A stretch of 64,000 nt of DNA from Alishewanella tabrizica (lineage in GTDB: Bacteria > Pseudomonadota > Gammaproteobacteria > Enterobacterales > Alteromonadaceae). A model generated the notes under the pieces. It had not been told where the DNA came from. It saw only the letters and a program-made list of their open reading frames with translations, and searched no databases. The stretch spans positions 62,001-126,000 of the forward strand of contig NZ_BMYR01000005.1 in assembly GCF_014652375.1 (NCBI RefSeq), given 5' to 3'. Shown piece after piece: positions 1 through 9,318 of the stretch. The translations under genes were made by a program, and so were the position numbers. How positions within the stretch are numbered: position 1 is the first letter of the stretch; each line of letters opens with the position of its first letter.

Positions 1-879
1 CCCATGTTGTTCTTAATTTTGGTGTTAAAACCCTTTGTATGGTTATTTAATGGGTTAGCCAATTTGTTCTTTAGTTTATTTAATGTACCCACTATGCGCA
101 AAGATGATATTACGCCAGATGATATTATGGCGATGATGGATGCAGGGGCGCAGGCTGGTATTTTACAAGAACATGAACATCAATTATTAGAAAACGTGTT
201 TGATATGGAATCGCGCACGGTTACCTCGGCTATGACGGCGCGCGAGAGTTTAATCTTTTTTACCAAAGAAGAAACGCAAGACAACATTAAATCGAAAATT
301 GCGGAACACCCGCATGCTAAGTTTTTAGTTTGTGATGGGGTCCTGGACAATGTGGTGGGCTATGTTGATACCCGCGATATTTTAATGCAGGTATTACACG
401 ATCAGCCTATTTCGTTAAAGAAAGATGGCATTGTACGCTCGCCATTAATTATTCCGGATACGTTGTCGTTATATGAGGTGTTAGAGCACTTTAAATCGGC
501 TGGTATCGACTTTGCGATTATTTTAAATGAGTACGCTATGGTGGTGGGGATCATTACGCTTAAAGATGTAATGAGCATTGTGATGGGCGAGTTGGTTAGC
601 TCAGAGGAAGATCAAATTGTTGCGCGAGACAGCAGCTCTTGGTTGGTAGAAGGTTTAACGCCCTTAGCTGATGTGATGCGGGTATTGGATATTGATGGTT
701 TTCCAAATTCAGAAAACTACGAGACCATCGCCGGCTTTATGATGTATACCTTGCGCAAAATCCCCAAACGTACCGATTTTGTGCTGCATGGTGGCTACAA
801 GTTTGAAGTAGTGGACATCGACAGCTATAAAATAGATCAGCTGTTAGTCACGCGGATAGAACAGATCCATACTGAGTAA
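1..879 (+). CDS. paeA: Polyamine exporter PaeA (YtfL), CNNM/CorC-type, 5' end outside window
   Basis: This is the C-terminal part of an inner-membrane CNNM/CBS-pair/CorC-HlyC protein. The frame is open from base 1, and the first ATG at position 4 lies inside a hydrophobic stretch, so the true start is upstream of the window. Visible in order are the end of the last membrane segment of the DUF21 domain, a CBS pair beginning near ESRTVTSAMTARE, and the C-terminal CorC_HlyC domain (DVMRVLDIDGFP, NYETIAGFMMYTLRKIPKRTD, YKFEVVDIDSYKIDQLLVTRI). These segments resemble Escherichia coli YtfL closely. YtfL/PaeA is a cadaverine and putrescine exporter, so polyamine export is the likely role. Other family members move Mg2+ or other cations, and the function here rests on homology alone. 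Confidence 0.88.
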   Translation, partial: PMLFLILVLKPFVWLFNGLANLFFSLFNVPTMRKDDITPDDIMAMMDAGAQAGILQEHEHQLLENVFDMESRTVTSAMTARESLIFFTKEETQDNIKSKIAEHPHAKFLVCDGVLDNVVGYVDTRDILMQVLHDQPISLKKDGIVRSPLIIPDTLSLYEVLEHFKSAGIDFAIILNEYAMVVGIITLKDVMSIVMGELVSSEEDQIVARDSSSWLVEGLTPLADVMRVLDIDGFPNSENYETIAGFMMYTLRKIPKRTDFVLHGGYKFEVVDIDSYKIDQLLVTRIEQIHTE

Positions 880-884
880 CGAAC

Positions 885-924
885 AGGTTAGCGTATTACT
901 TGCGTTGTAAATTCACGCTAACCT
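885..924 (+). terminator. Hairpin after paeA, possible terminator
   Basis: AGGTTAGCGT pairs perfectly with ACGCTAACCT across a 20-nt loop just after the paeA stop codon. No strong T run follows, so it may be a weak terminator or a 3' mRNA-stabilising stem. Confidence 0.4.
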
Positions 925-990
925 ATTGCTGTATTCATTGACGCAATTTGTTTGGGTTCGTCTTAGTTTGTTGCAATAATAGCTATTGCT

Positions 991-1581
991 TCAGCTATTT
1001 TGTGCAGCAGGGTTATTTGAATCTGCTGCTGGCTTTAAGGCCGCTAACAGATTTTCTCTAAACGCCTGCAAGCCTTGCATCACTAAGTCGTAGGTTTTCG
1101 CGACGCCCGTTTCGACATCGCCTTCAAACACTTTTAAGCCGGTTAAGATCCCCTTAGCATCATCAAAGCCTTGGTTAATACCTTTGCCGATCACAGCCAT
1201 AAAGTCGGTAAGTTGCTTTTCTTGGTCTTCGGGCGAATCGCTAGTGGGTTTTTGCTTTTGGTAAATGGCAAATAAACTGGTGGCAAAACCAACGATACGT
1301 TCTGCGGTGGCTTCTGGTGAGGTATCAATGCCAGAGTCATAGACTTTTTGCGCCGCGTTTTTGCCAAGGGTGGGTTCTAATTCTTTATTAATGCCTTCTA
1401 ACGCTGTTTTATACAATAAACTGAGTGAGTTATTGCCACTTTGCAACGCTACTTTTTCACTGGCTTGTAGAATAGCCCTATTTTGCTCTTGTTTGCTGGC
1501 TTTAAACGGCGTGTTTTCCGCTTTTTCCGCTGGGTTGCGATTAACATTAAGCGAGACTTCAGATTTGGTGATACTGGACAT
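991..1581 (-). CDS. DUF5610-like protein
   Basis: This is a 196-residue soluble protein with no signal peptide or membrane segment. The first 40 residues are polar and probably disordered. The rest is helical, ending in a motif of the form GFDDAKGILTGL, then VETGVAKTYDLVMQGLQAF, which fits the DUF5610 family found in gammaproteobacteria. No catalytic residues are evident and the function is unknown. It stands alone: paeA lies on the opposite strand and converges on it, and a hairpin terminator separates it from the MFS gene upstream. The ATG at 1581 follows a TGCCGTC stretch with an AGGAG motif further upstream. Confidence 0.6.
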   Translation of the reverse strand: MSSITKSEVSLNVNRNPAEKAENTPFKASKQEQNRAILQASEKVALQSGNNSLSLLYKTALEGINKELEPTLGKNAAQKVYDSGIDTSPEATAERIVGFATSLFAIYQKQKPTSDSPEDQEKQLTDFMAVIGKGINQGFDDAKGILTGLKVFEGDVETGVAKTYDLVMQGLQAFRENLLAALKPAADSNNPAAQNS

Positions 1582-1682
1582 GACGGCACTCCTGTTACTT
1601 TGGGCCTTGTCAGGTTAACGGCCGTGATTGGCTAAACTTTAGCCGTTTTTCTAAAATAATCAAAATACATTGCCAAAATAAG

Positions 1683-1718
1683 AAAAACGCCTGAATGGGT
1701 ATACCATCAGGCGTTTTT
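1683..1718. terminator. Bidirectional-looking intrinsic terminator
   Basis: AAAAACGCCTGA and TCAGGCGTTTTT form a 12-bp stem with T runs on both strands; the loop can extend the stem through TGG/CCA. It lies downstream of the minus-strand MFS gene and upstream of the DUF5610 gene, so its main role is probably to end the MFS transcript. Confidence 0.85.
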
Positions 1719-1831
1719 GGGTTTGTGCTTATGCGGTGACGTGTGGCATAAGCATGGCACTAGCTCTTTACCAGCTCAGTACAAGCTCAGAGCAAGCTCA
1801 GCAGCAGCGCAGTGTCAGCGCGCGAAAAGCG

Positions 1832-3184
1832 TTATTTCTGTAATGCCGCCGATTTAGTGGTAATGGTGTCTAAACCATGGCTATTTGGGCCTTGCTCAGT
1901 ACGCCAAAGCTTATAGGAAAAGTATAAGCCTAATGAGGCCAGTGCCGTATAAACCCACATACCTGGGGTGTAACCATCAATATTCTCAGGGCCTGCTGCA
2001 AACTTATCATTTAAGTAACCAATGGTTAGCGGCACAATGATCCAACCAAATTGTTGGCAGAACGTCATTAATGCATAAGCTGAACCCAAACGACTGCCAT
2101 TGACAATATAGGCAACGGAAGGCCACATTACCGCTGGGATAAGCGAAAACACAATTCCCAGTACAGTGATAACTAACAACAGGGTTAACGGCACCACCGC
2201 ACTGCCAACAAAGGGGATAGTCAGTGAAACCGCTGGGCCAGCGGGTGCATAGGTTACGATTAAAAATAACGGTAACAATACCAATGAGCCTGCGGCCATA
2301 AACAACGCCCGTTTGCCGACGCGGTCAACCCATAAACCAAATAAGGGGGTAGCGATAATAGCAGCGAACGGTAAGATACTGCTTAAGATACCGGCTGCAG
2401 CGCGATCTAAGCCATGTGCTTGCTGGAAATAATCGATAGCGAAGCTACGAAACGGAAACACGGTGGCATAAAACACCACGCACAGCGCGACAACATACCA
2501 ATATGATGGGCTAAAGCTGTAAAGGTTTTTAAATTCCAGTTTCTCGGTTTGTTCGGCAGCGCCTAGGCTGTAATGGCTTTCTGCCCGACGTTCTAAAATC
2601 CAATATAAAATAGCAGCAGTAACAGAAATACCGGCAACGGCAGTGGCTAACCATAAGGGATCTTGCCAATTGGCATACAGTGGGCTGGCAAAACCGGTTG
2701 ACCAATCCGCTGAGGTGGAGCCCAAACGTGCTATGGATAAATTAATCCCGAAGGCAAAACTGAGTTCTTTACCTTTAAACCACTTTGCCAACACGGTAGT
2801 TGCCGCTACGATTAACGGCTCTGCGCCTAAACCCAGCATAAAGCGCCCAGCGAGCATCACTTCAAACGAGGGGCTCCAAGCCGTTACTACGGCCGCAAAC
2901 AAGCAAATTACCGCAAACAAGGTAATGGCGCGCTTTGTGCCCCAGCGATCAATTAAATAGCCGCCGGCTAACAGCACTAAGAGTGCTGCGCCATTATAGG
3001 CGCTTGAGAGCCAGCCAATTTGTTGATAACTAAAGCCGCGTTGTTCGCGCAGTAAATCAACAATGGGCCACAGTGAATCGTAAATATAGTAGTTACCAAA
3101 CATGGCCAGGCTGACAAAAACCAAAATCAGCCAACGATAGAGTGGCGTGGGAGGGGGCAAAGCCCGCAAAGATGCTTCTGACAT
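1832..3184 (-). CDS. MFS transporter, substrate unknown
   Basis: This is a twelve-helix major facilitator of about 450 residues. The segment GGYLIDRWGTKRA is the usual cytoplasmic loop between helices 2 and 3, and GLWVDRVGKRALF is its counterpart in the second half. I start it at the ATG at 3184 (MSEASLRALPPP). A start at 3268 would add 28 polar residues and would run into the hairpin at 3267-3294. The overall pattern resembles bacterial relatives of MFSD1, but I cannot assign a substrate. The gene follows the Old Yellow Enzyme gene on the same strand with a hairpin between them, so cotranscription is possible but not shown. Confidence 0.8.
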   Translation of the reverse strand: MSEASLRALPPPTPLYRWLILVFVSLAMFGNYYIYDSLWPIVDLLREQRGFSYQQIGWLSSAYNGAALLVLLAGGYLIDRWGTKRAITLFAVICLFAAVVTAWSPSFEVMLAGRFMLGLGAEPLIVAATTVLAKWFKGKELSFAFGINLSIARLGSTSADWSTGFASPLYANWQDPLWLATAVAGISVTAAILYWILERRAESHYSLGAAEQTEKLEFKNLYSFSPSYWYVVALCVVFYATVFPFRSFAIDYFQQAHGLDRAAAGILSSILPFAAIIATPLFGLWVDRVGKRALFMAAGSLVLLPLFLIVTYAPAGPAVSLTIPFVGSAVVPLTLLLVITVLGIVFSLIPAVMWPSVAYIVNGSRLGSAYALMTFCQQFGWIIVPLTIGYLNDKFAAGPENIDGYTPGMWVYTALASLGLYFSYKLWRTEQGPNSHGLDTITTKSAALQK

Positions 3185-3266
3185 AATAGCGTTTTTCTCG
3201 TTATAAGTTGCCGAACGGCGAGGTTGTTCCGCAGCAACTGTACCCGAGCTATCGCTATACTGCAAC

Positions 3267-3294
3267 ACAGCACGCTGATGTGTCAGCGTGCTGT
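3267..3294 (-). terminator. Perfect 12-bp hairpin after the Old Yellow Enzyme gene
   Basis: ACAGCACGCTGA and TCAGCGTGCTGT enclose a TGTG tetraloop just downstream of the stop codon of the minus-strand reductase gene. The sequence after it on the minus strand is only weakly T-rich (GTTGC), so termination may be partial. Confidence 0.5.
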
Positions 3295-3304
3295 CTCTTA
3301 CATA

Positions 3305-4381
3305 TTATGCCGTGTGTGCCGAATAGGTTGGATAATCGGTATAGCCTTTGGCATCGTGGGTATAGAAGGTGGCAACGTCGGGTTGCGCTAAAGGCAAGCC
3401 ATGTTGCAAGCGAGCCACTAGATCAGGGTTGGCAATAAAGGCACTGCCAAACGCGACGGCATCAGCTTGGCTTTTGCCAATTACGGCATTAGCTTCTGCT
3501 ACATCGTAACCCATATTGGTGATTAAATTGCCTTGATAATGCGCGCGGGCTTCGCTCACTACATCGCCAAACTGCACGCCAGCAAAATCGGCGCGCATTA
3601 AATGCAAGTATGCCAAGTTTAACGGGCTGAGTGTTTGCGCCAAGTAACGGATCAAGGCCAGCGGATTACTGTCTTTGGCGCTGTTAAAACTGTTCAGCGG
3701 CGATAGGCGTAAGCCTACTTTATCACTGCCCCATACTGCAGTTACTGCCGCCAGGACTTCCATTAAAAAGCGGGCGCGGTTTTCCATGCTGCCGCCATAG
3801 CGATCATCACGTTGGTTAATACCATCGCGTAAAAATTGATCAATTAAATAACCGTTCGCGCCATGCACTTCCACGCCATCAAAACCGGCTAGCTTGGCAT
3901 AAATAGCGGCTTGCCGAAATTCCGCGACAATATCAGCAATTTCGTCGGTGCGAAGTACGCGGGGTGCCGTGTAGTTTTTTTTCCCTTCAGGCGTGTGGGT
4001 GTAATCGTTAATGGCTTGACCGCTTGAGGATACGGGCACTTTGCCTTGGTTTAATACGGGATGACAAGCACGGCCACCATGCCATATTTGCAGGAATATT
4101 TTGCCATCTTTAGCATGAACGGCTTGAGTGACCTGCCGCCAAGCCTCGGCATGTGCTGCTGAGTAAATACCAGGCTCGCGGTAAAATGCCGAATTACCTT
4201 CACTGATCATGGTTGCTTCGGCGATTAACAAACCGGCGCTAGCACGCTGTGCATAATGTTCAGCCATTAATGCGGTGGCGTAATGCTCTTCTGTGGCACG
4301 ACAGCGAGTTAGTGGCGCCATAATAATGCGATTTTTAAGTTGCACTGAACCCAGTTTAATGGGGGTAAATACGGTATTCAT
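3305..4381 (-). CDS. Alkene reductase, Old Yellow Enzyme family (NemA-like)
   Basis: This is a 358-residue FMN-dependent TIM-barrel oxidoreductase of the usual length for NemA/OYE enzymes. Family signatures are the N-terminal FTPIKLGSVQLKNRIIMAPLTR, the WHGGRACHP segment after strand 3, GFDGVEVHGANGYLIDQFLRDG with the following RYGGSMENRARF, and a C-terminal phosphate-binding segment around AVAFGSAFIANPDLVARL. Such enzymes use NADPH to reduce activated alkenes, nitroesters and N-ethylmaleimide, generally in defence against electrophiles. No NemR-type regulator gene is adjacent. The ATG at 4381 is preceded by AAGGAG. The MFS gene downstream could share its transcript. Confidence 0.9.
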   Translation of the reverse strand: MNTVFTPIKLGSVQLKNRIIMAPLTRCRATEEHYATALMAEHYAQRASAGLLIAEATMISEGNSAFYREPGIYSAAHAEAWRQVTQAVHAKDGKIFLQIWHGGRACHPVLNQGKVPVSSSGQAINDYTHTPEGKKNYTAPRVLRTDEIADIVAEFRQAAIYAKLAGFDGVEVHGANGYLIDQFLRDGINQRDDRYGGSMENRARFLMEVLAAVTAVWGSDKVGLRLSPLNSFNSAKDSNPLALIRYLAQTLSPLNLAYLHLMRADFAGVQFGDVVSEARAHYQGNLITNMGYDVAEANAVIGKSQADAVAFGSAFIANPDLVARLQHGLPLAQPDVATFYTHDAKGYTDYPTYSAHTA

Positions 4382-4752
4382 AATACTCCTTGCTGAAACG
4401 GTTTAGACAGACACGCAGCCTTATCCTCGTTTAGTGATAATGATCGGCTGATGTGTCGCATGGTTTTAGACTTAACTTACTATGTGGGCGGGAGCCAAAA
4501 ATCACCAGTGCATTAACTAAAACAGATTATTCGATTTTTTCGTTAAAACGTTATAACCCTATTACCGTTGATGAAATGCTGCTGGGCAGAAAATGTATAG
4601 GTGTTAAACATCTATCAGCCAATTATGACTGAGCTTTATCAAGGCGTTGGGGGCAAAATACATGCTTGTTTTCTGTCGTCAAGCGCAGACGCTGCCACAG
4701 CGGCAAGCTTTTCAGGTACACTATGGCAAGGTTAGGTTTTTAGGTTTAGGTT
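4382..4752. other. Divergent intergenic region, no gene seen
   Basis: This is 371 bp between the divergently transcribed reductase and MFS genes. It should contain both promoters. I see an AT-rich core near 4520-4560 but no operator, RNA gene or small ORF I can defend. Confidence 0.5.
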
Positions 4753-5928
4753 GTGATTGAGTATAAATCGACGGCATTTTATCGAAGTGTTTTTGCGCTA
4801 TGTTTAGCCGCGGTAGCGGTATTTGCAAATTTACACTTAATGCAGCCGTTGTTGCCCGAGTTAAGCCAAGCGTTTGGCCTGTCACCTTTGGCGGTCAGTA
4901 CCAGTTATACCATTGGTACCTTGTGCTTGGGCTTATCGTTATTGGTATATGCGTCGCTCTCTGATGCGTGGGGCCGTAAAAGCCTGTTATTGTTTACCCT
5001 AGTGGGAATGACATGCAGTACCTTTATGCTCACTCAGGTCGATAGCTTTAGCAGTTTAGTGTTTTGGCGAGCGGTGCAGGGGATATTTTTAGGTGGCTTA
5101 CCGGCTATTGCTATCGCATGGATGGGCGAAGAGTACAGCAAGCCTGCGTTGGTGGCTGCTGTGGGGTATTATATTAGTGCTAACTCGCTGGGCGGTATTT
5201 CGGGGCGATTATTGGCCGGGGGTTTAGCCGATATGGGACACTGGCAATGGGTATTTTGGCCCATGACGGTGCTTAGTTTATTAAGTTGCTATTTTATATG
5301 GCGGTTTTTACCGGTCGCTAAACAATTTGACGCTAAGCCGTTTCGGCTAAAGCAAGCCTTTATCGATAATGCCTTTCATTTACGACAGCCATTGTTGTTG
5401 TTAACGTACTTGATAGGTGGCTTAAATTTTTTAGTTTTTTTAAACCAATATACCTATATCAGCTTTGTGTTAGCAGATGCGCCTTTTAATTTAAGCAGTA
5501 CCTTAATTGGCTTATTGTTTGTAACCTATTTAACCGGCACTGTGGGATCGGCGCTTTCAGCACGAATCGCCCATAAAATAACCGCACCCGGCGGTATGGC
5601 CTTGGGTATTGTGGTGATGATGCTGGGCTCGTGTATCACCTTAGCATCAGGATTAACGAGTATTGTCATCGGCTTTTTTGTTAGTTCGTTTGGCTTTTTT
5701 CTGTGCCATTCTTTAGCCAGCAGTTGGGTAAGTCAGCATGCCACTCGAGCCAAAGCCAGTGCTAGCGCATTATATTTGGTGTTTTATTATTTAGGCGCCA
5801 GTGTGGGCGGTCTGTATTTACAACCCTTTTGGCAATGGGCAACGTGGCCTGGTGTTATTACAGGATCCGTGATCATGTACGTGATCACATTGCTGCTATG
5901 TTGTAGGCTCTGGTGGTTGCACCGTTAA
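4753..5928 (+). CDS. MFS transporter, YnfM/AraJ-like drug:H+ antiporter type
   Basis: This is a 391-residue major facilitator with twelve hydrophobic helices. The loop after helix 2 reads SDAWGRKSLLL (motif A), and the fifth-helix region has GYYISANSLGGISGRLLAGGLAD, as in the YnfM and sugar-efflux-like branch of the family. The start is a GTG at 4753 behind an AGG-rich leader (TTTAGGTTTAGG). The substrate cannot be read from sequence. Its last 33 nt overlap the end of the convergent pseudouridine synthase gene, so the two messages are partly antisense to each other. Confidence 0.8.
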   Translation: MIEYKSTAFYRSVFALCLAAVAVFANLHLMQPLLPELSQAFGLSPLAVSTSYTIGTLCLGLSLLVYASLSDAWGRKSLLLFTLVGMTCSTFMLTQVDSFSSLVFWRAVQGIFLGGLPAIAIAWMGEEYSKPALVAAVGYYISANSLGGISGRLLAGGLADMGHWQWVFWPMTVLSLLSCYFIWRFLPVAKQFDAKPFRLKQAFIDNAFHLRQPLLLLTYLIGGLNFLVFLNQYTYISFVLADAPFNLSSTLIGLLFVTYLTGTVGSALSARIAHKITAPGGMALGIVVMMLGSCITLASGLTSIVIGFFVSSFGFFLCHSLASSWVSQHATRAKASASALYLVFYYLGASVGGLYLQPFWQWATWPGVITGSVIMYVITLLLCCRLWWLHR

Positions 5929-6627
5929 CAGTGCGGTTAATTCGGCATCGGTAAGTTGCCGACAGGCGCCTGCTGCAAGCTCGCCAAGGCTGAGATTGCC
6001 AATGGCGACACGACAGAGATCTAAGACTTTATAACCTAAGGCGCGGCACATGTAGCGTATTTGCCGATGTTGGCCTTCAGTTAGCGTGATGTCTAGTTGG
6101 TTGCTGCTGATTTGGCGTGCGATACACGGTTTTGCAACGTACTGATGTGGGCCAACTTGCCAGCGGATCCCTTGGCTAAAGGCTACACTTGCATTGTTAT
6201 CGATCGGTTTATCTACAGTAACGCGATAGCATTTTTGATGCGCATGATCAGGATGAAGCAAGCGCTGCGCAACATCACCGTCGTTGGTAAGCAGTAGCAA
6301 GCCGCGTGAGTCTTTGTCTAATCGTCCTACGGCAAACAACCGTACGGGTAGGGTAGTGAGTAACTGCGCAATACTCGCCGGATCGGCCAAACGATTATTG
6401 CAATCGACGCCCACCGGTTTGTGATAAAGCCAATATTGCTTGGCAGGCGCTGCGGCAAGTTCGGTTCCATCTATGGCGATGTTATCAGTGGCTAACAATG
6501 TATGATGATGTTGTGCCACTATACCATTCACGGTGACGAGTCCGCTGCTAATCAGTCGATCGGCTGCTTTGCGTGAACAAAGGCCACTTTGGGCGATAAC
6601 TTTGGCTAGCCGTAACGATGTTGTCAT
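5896..6627 (-). CDS. Pseudouridine synthase, RsuA/RluF family
   Basis: This is a 243-residue RNA-modifying enzyme. It has an N-terminal S4 RNA-binding domain (LRLAKVIAQSGLCSRKAADRLI), a linker, and a catalytic domain with the family motif GRLDKDSRGLLLLTNDGD, where the first Asp is the nucleophile. The C-terminal motif EGQHRQIRYMCRALGYKV is typical of RsuA, RluB, RluE and RluF. The S4 domain plus the DKDS variant favours an RluF-like 23S rRNA enzyme. The exact uridine target is inferred, and an RsuA-type 16S specificity cannot be excluded. It overlaps the convergent MFS gene by 33 nt. Confidence 0.82.
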   Translation of the reverse strand: MTTSLRLAKVIAQSGLCSRKAADRLISSGLVTVNGIVAQHHHTLLATDNIAIDGTELAAAPAKQYWLYHKPVGVDCNNRLADPASIAQLLTTLPVRLFAVGRLDKDSRGLLLLTNDGDVAQRLLHPDHAHQKCYRVTVDKPIDNNASVAFSQGIRWQVGPHQYVAKPCIARQISSNQLDITLTEGQHRQIRYMCRALGYKVLDLCRVAIGNLSLGELAAGACRQLTDAELTALLTVQPPEPTT

Positions 6628-6644
6628 TGTTCAGTTACTTAAAA

Positions 6645-6672
6645 ATGATGCGCGTTAATCTTCGCGCATCAT
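6645..6672 (-). terminator. Intrinsic terminator of the DUF4136 gene
   Basis: ATGATGCGCG and CGCGCATCAT form a perfect 10-bp stem with an 8-nt loop. On the minus strand the stem is followed by TTTTAAG, directly after the DUF4136 gene. Confidence 0.75.
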
Positions 6673-6686
6673 AACGTGCTTGATCA

Positions 6687-7367
6687 TTAGTTGCTTGTAG
6701 CAGATAAGCGTGTTGGATAACGCTGATAGATTTGTGCAACCGACTGATTGATGGATTGCGCTGGGTTTTGCATGGCGGAGCGTGTTAAGCGCCCCTCCAA
6801 AATACCTTGCCACACGACACGATTGGCTTGGGCATCAATGACTTCAATCATGACGGTACCCACTTTATAACGGGTAGTTTCTACGCCGCCATATACCGGT
6901 AAACCAATACTTAGGGCGCTGTTACGGCTAAAAATACCATAGCCTGCACTTACCACTATGGGCGACGTTCTGACATCTTCACGGTTTTCCACCACGGTAC
7001 TGTAGTTAACCAGTAATTGCGGTGCTTGCTCATCAAAGCGATACCCTAATGCGGTCATTTCGCGCGTAATGGCGGTTTTGAAATGCTGTTCAAGTAATGG
7101 ATCGTAAGTCGGTTTTGCTGCATCAGTTGCTGCTGTAGCTGATGAATCAGTTGCCGCATTTTCAGCCGTTGTTGCGGCCGTAGAGGGAGCTGCCGCAGTG
7201 GTTTCAAGAGAAGCTGGCGCTTGATAAAACGCAAAGGTTTGATATTGGCCAAAATTTACGCTGCTATCATAATCGATGTTGGCTTTTTTATTGCTGGCAC
7301 AGGCGGTGGTTAACAGCAACGCCGCAGACAGCAGAGTGAACATTTTTATGTGCTTTACCGTGAACAT
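6687..7367 (-). CDS. DUF4136 lipoprotein
   Basis: This is a 226-residue predicted lipoprotein. The signal peptide ends in a lipobox (LLTTAC, Cys near residue 23). An Ala/Thr/Ser-rich low-complexity linker at about residues 53-87 is followed by the DUF4136 fold, with the typical DPLLEQHFKTAITREMTALGYR and a C-terminal GTVMIEVIDAQANRVVWQG. The family is common in Bacteroidetes and Proteobacteria; its function is unknown. The start at 7367 is supported by GAGGTG six bases upstream. A strong hairpin terminator follows, so the gene is probably monocistronic. Confidence 0.82.
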   Translation of the reverse strand: MFTVKHIKMFTLLSAALLLTTACASNKKANIDYDSSVNFGQYQTFAFYQAPASLETTAAAPSTAATTAENAATDSSATAATDAAKPTYDPLLEQHFKTAITREMTALGYRFDEQAPQLLVNYSTVVENREDVRTSPIVVSAGYGIFSRNSALSIGLPVYGGVETTRYKVGTVMIEVIDAQANRVVWQGILEGRLTRSAMQNPAQSINQSVAQIYQRYPTRLSATSN

Positions 7368-7482
7368 GAGACACCTCGGATAAAAAACCGTTACTGCATA
7401 CTTTTTACGTCATATGGTATAAGTTTACCTTACTTTTTTACGCCTACCTACGCTTTTAGGTTCATACATTTTATGCTCGAAA

Positions 7483-7512
7483 AGCTTACGCTAAAAATAC
7501 TTAGCGTAAGCT
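7483..7512 (-). terminator. Intrinsic terminator of the fadL-like gene
   Basis: AGCTTACGCTAA and TTAGCGTAAGCT form a perfect 12-bp stem with a 6-nt loop. On the minus strand it is followed by TTTCG. It lies 20 nt after the porin stop codon. Confidence 0.7.
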
Positions 7513-7531
7513 GAACGCAGGCTGAGGTTGC

Positions 7532-9004
7532 TTAAAATGTCCGATTATATTGTATCGCGATAACATGTGCCGTGTTGGCATAGGTCGCCTGAACATTCGC
7601 CAAATTAAGTCGATTGTTGGCCACACCGTATTCGGCTTCGTTAATGCTGACATCGTCCATAAACATATAGCCATACGCCATATCTAAGCTGCTATTTGCT
7701 GATAACCTGTGGGTGAGTCCCGCTGTTAACCATACTCGATCAGAGGTGGGGATGCGGGCGGTTTTATGCCGTGTGCTTATTGGGTTCTCATCATAAGCAA
7801 TACCCGTGCGTAGCGTTAAGCCAGGTTTATAAATATAGGTTACGCCGAATGAGGCTGACCAGGTATCATGCCAAAACTGGGGAATATAGCCTATGTAACC
7901 GGCGCCACCCAATGCCACACTGGTGCTTGTGGAAATGGCGGGGGTGGTATCGTTACTGATAATGTCGATACTCTGAAATTTATGCCAACCGGTCCACACG
8001 AGGCTGGCTTGGACTGACAATACGTGATTTATGTCTTGGTCGGCACTCAACGTCAGGGTCGCTGGGGTTGTTAGCGCTAATTGGCTTTTCTCAACCAAAC
8101 GATCGCGTGAGGCAAGTCTGCCTGTAGCCGTATCAAGCAAGGGTAAGGTTGGCGCGATTGAGATTAAACCGGGCGTGTTGCCTGCTGTAGCCGCCGTAAT
8201 GGGGGTATTGGTGATCACGGAATCCCCCTTTAAGTTATAACGTACAGCAGAGTGATAAACTAAGGCTAAGCGGGTACCGCGCAAAGGTTGCGCATGGATC
8301 CCAAGCGTATATCCCACATTTATATCATGGCCTGAAACTTCATAATGGCTATCGCAGTAGGCGGCATTGTATACATCACGCCCTACGAGCGAATTAATGC
8401 CTGTACCTAGCTCGCACAGCCCATTATGGTCTTTAAATTTAGATAAAATGCCCTCGGCGCGGTTAAGGCTGATGCCTGCGCCCACCGATAACCATTCATT
8501 CAGTTTATAGCCAACCGCAGGCTGCAGGCTTAACACTTTAACGGCAGTTTCGTCGGCAAAATAACGGCCTGCCCAATCGGCTTGATAATCAGATGACAGC
8601 CCATACGGTACATAAAATCCCAAGCCCCAGCTAAGATCATCGGTTAATTGTTGGGTATAAAAAGCAAAAGGCACCACTTCAGTTAGTAACGCCTTTCCTT
8701 GATCTCTGCCTGCAACGGGGCGGCCAGCGGCACTTACCGCATTGACATCGTTATAGCGTGTGCGGGCATGGATAAGGTTAAGGCCGCCAGAGAAATGTTC
8801 TCCCGTTAACTGCGTAATCGCTGCGGGGTTTGAATAAACTAAAGTTGCATCAGTCACTTGTGCGCCACGACCCGCATAGGCATTCCCCATACTGCTCACG
8901 GATTGTTCTAATAATTTGTAGCCTTCGGCATGCGCTTGCAGGCTTAGCAGCAGCGTGATTGCTACCGCTAAAGGCGTTTTCTTAAGCATAAAAGGTGTAC
9001 CCAT
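7532..9004 (-). CDS. FadL/TodX family outer-membrane hydrophobic-compound channel
   Basis: This is a 490-residue outer-membrane beta-barrel with a cleavable signal peptide (AVAITLLLSLQAHAEG). The mature N-terminus (GYKLLEQSVSSMGNAYAGRGA, then DATLVYSNPAAIT) is the hallmark hatch sequence of the FadL family. The C-terminal strand ends in Phe (IAIQYNRTF), as needed for BAM insertion. Relatives import long-chain fatty acids or aromatic hydrocarbons. The substrate here is unknown, but fatty acids fit a genome with lipases and acyl-CoA catabolism nearby. The start could be the ATG at 9004 or the in-frame ATG at 8989 (MLKKTPL); neither has a clear ribosome-binding site. Confidence 0.9.
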   Translation of the reverse strand: MGTPFMLKKTPLAVAITLLLSLQAHAEGYKLLEQSVSSMGNAYAGRGAQVTDATLVYSNPAAITQLTGEHFSGGLNLIHARTRYNDVNAVSAAGRPVAGRDQGKALLTEVVPFAFYTQQLTDDLSWGLGFYVPYGLSSDYQADWAGRYFADETAVKVLSLQPAVGYKLNEWLSVGAGISLNRAEGILSKFKDHNGLCELGTGINSLVGRDVYNAAYCDSHYEVSGHDINVGYTLGIHAQPLRGTRLALVYHSAVRYNLKGDSVITNTPITAATAGNTPGLISIAPTLPLLDTATGRLASRDRLVEKSQLALTTPATLTLSADQDINHVLSVQASLVWTGWHKFQSIDIISNDTTPAISTSTSVALGGAGYIGYIPQFWHDTWSASFGVTYIYKPGLTLRTGIAYDENPISTRHKTARIPTSDRVWLTAGLTHRLSANSSLDMAYGYMFMDDVSINEAEYGVANNRLNLANVQATYANTAHVIAIQYNRTF

Positions 9005-9318
9005 GTTGAAACAAAGCGCGCAGTATAAAGCGATTGATAATTAGAGTATAGGCTCTAAGTTGAGTGTGCTGATTTGTTAACCGTGTGATGGTAAATCGGC
9101 ATGTTTAATGGTCATAGATTATTGAGATAATTCACTGACAGAGCACGACGCAAAGCTTTAGACTAAAACTTAGTTTATTTCACTATTTATTAGTTTTTCC
9201 TTTGTTGCAGTTTGTAACAATTTAAAGCTAAGTAATTGATATTAAGTTTGAAAAATTTTTGGCATAGTGACTGCAAAGCTTGGTTATTCTCACAATCAAG
9301 AATAAAGGAATATCTACA
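9005..9318. other. Divergent intergenic region, no gene seen
   Basis: This is about 314 bp between the divergent FadL-like and RND adaptor genes. It is AT-rich, especially 9165-9265, and must carry promoters for both. I could not identify a convincing -35/-10 pair or an operator. Confidence 0.45.

Noticed and set aside
3185-3268. Longer N-terminus for the first MFS transporter
   Set aside because: It would add 28 polar residues before the first helix and begin at the edge of a 12-bp hairpin; the ATG at 3184 fits better.
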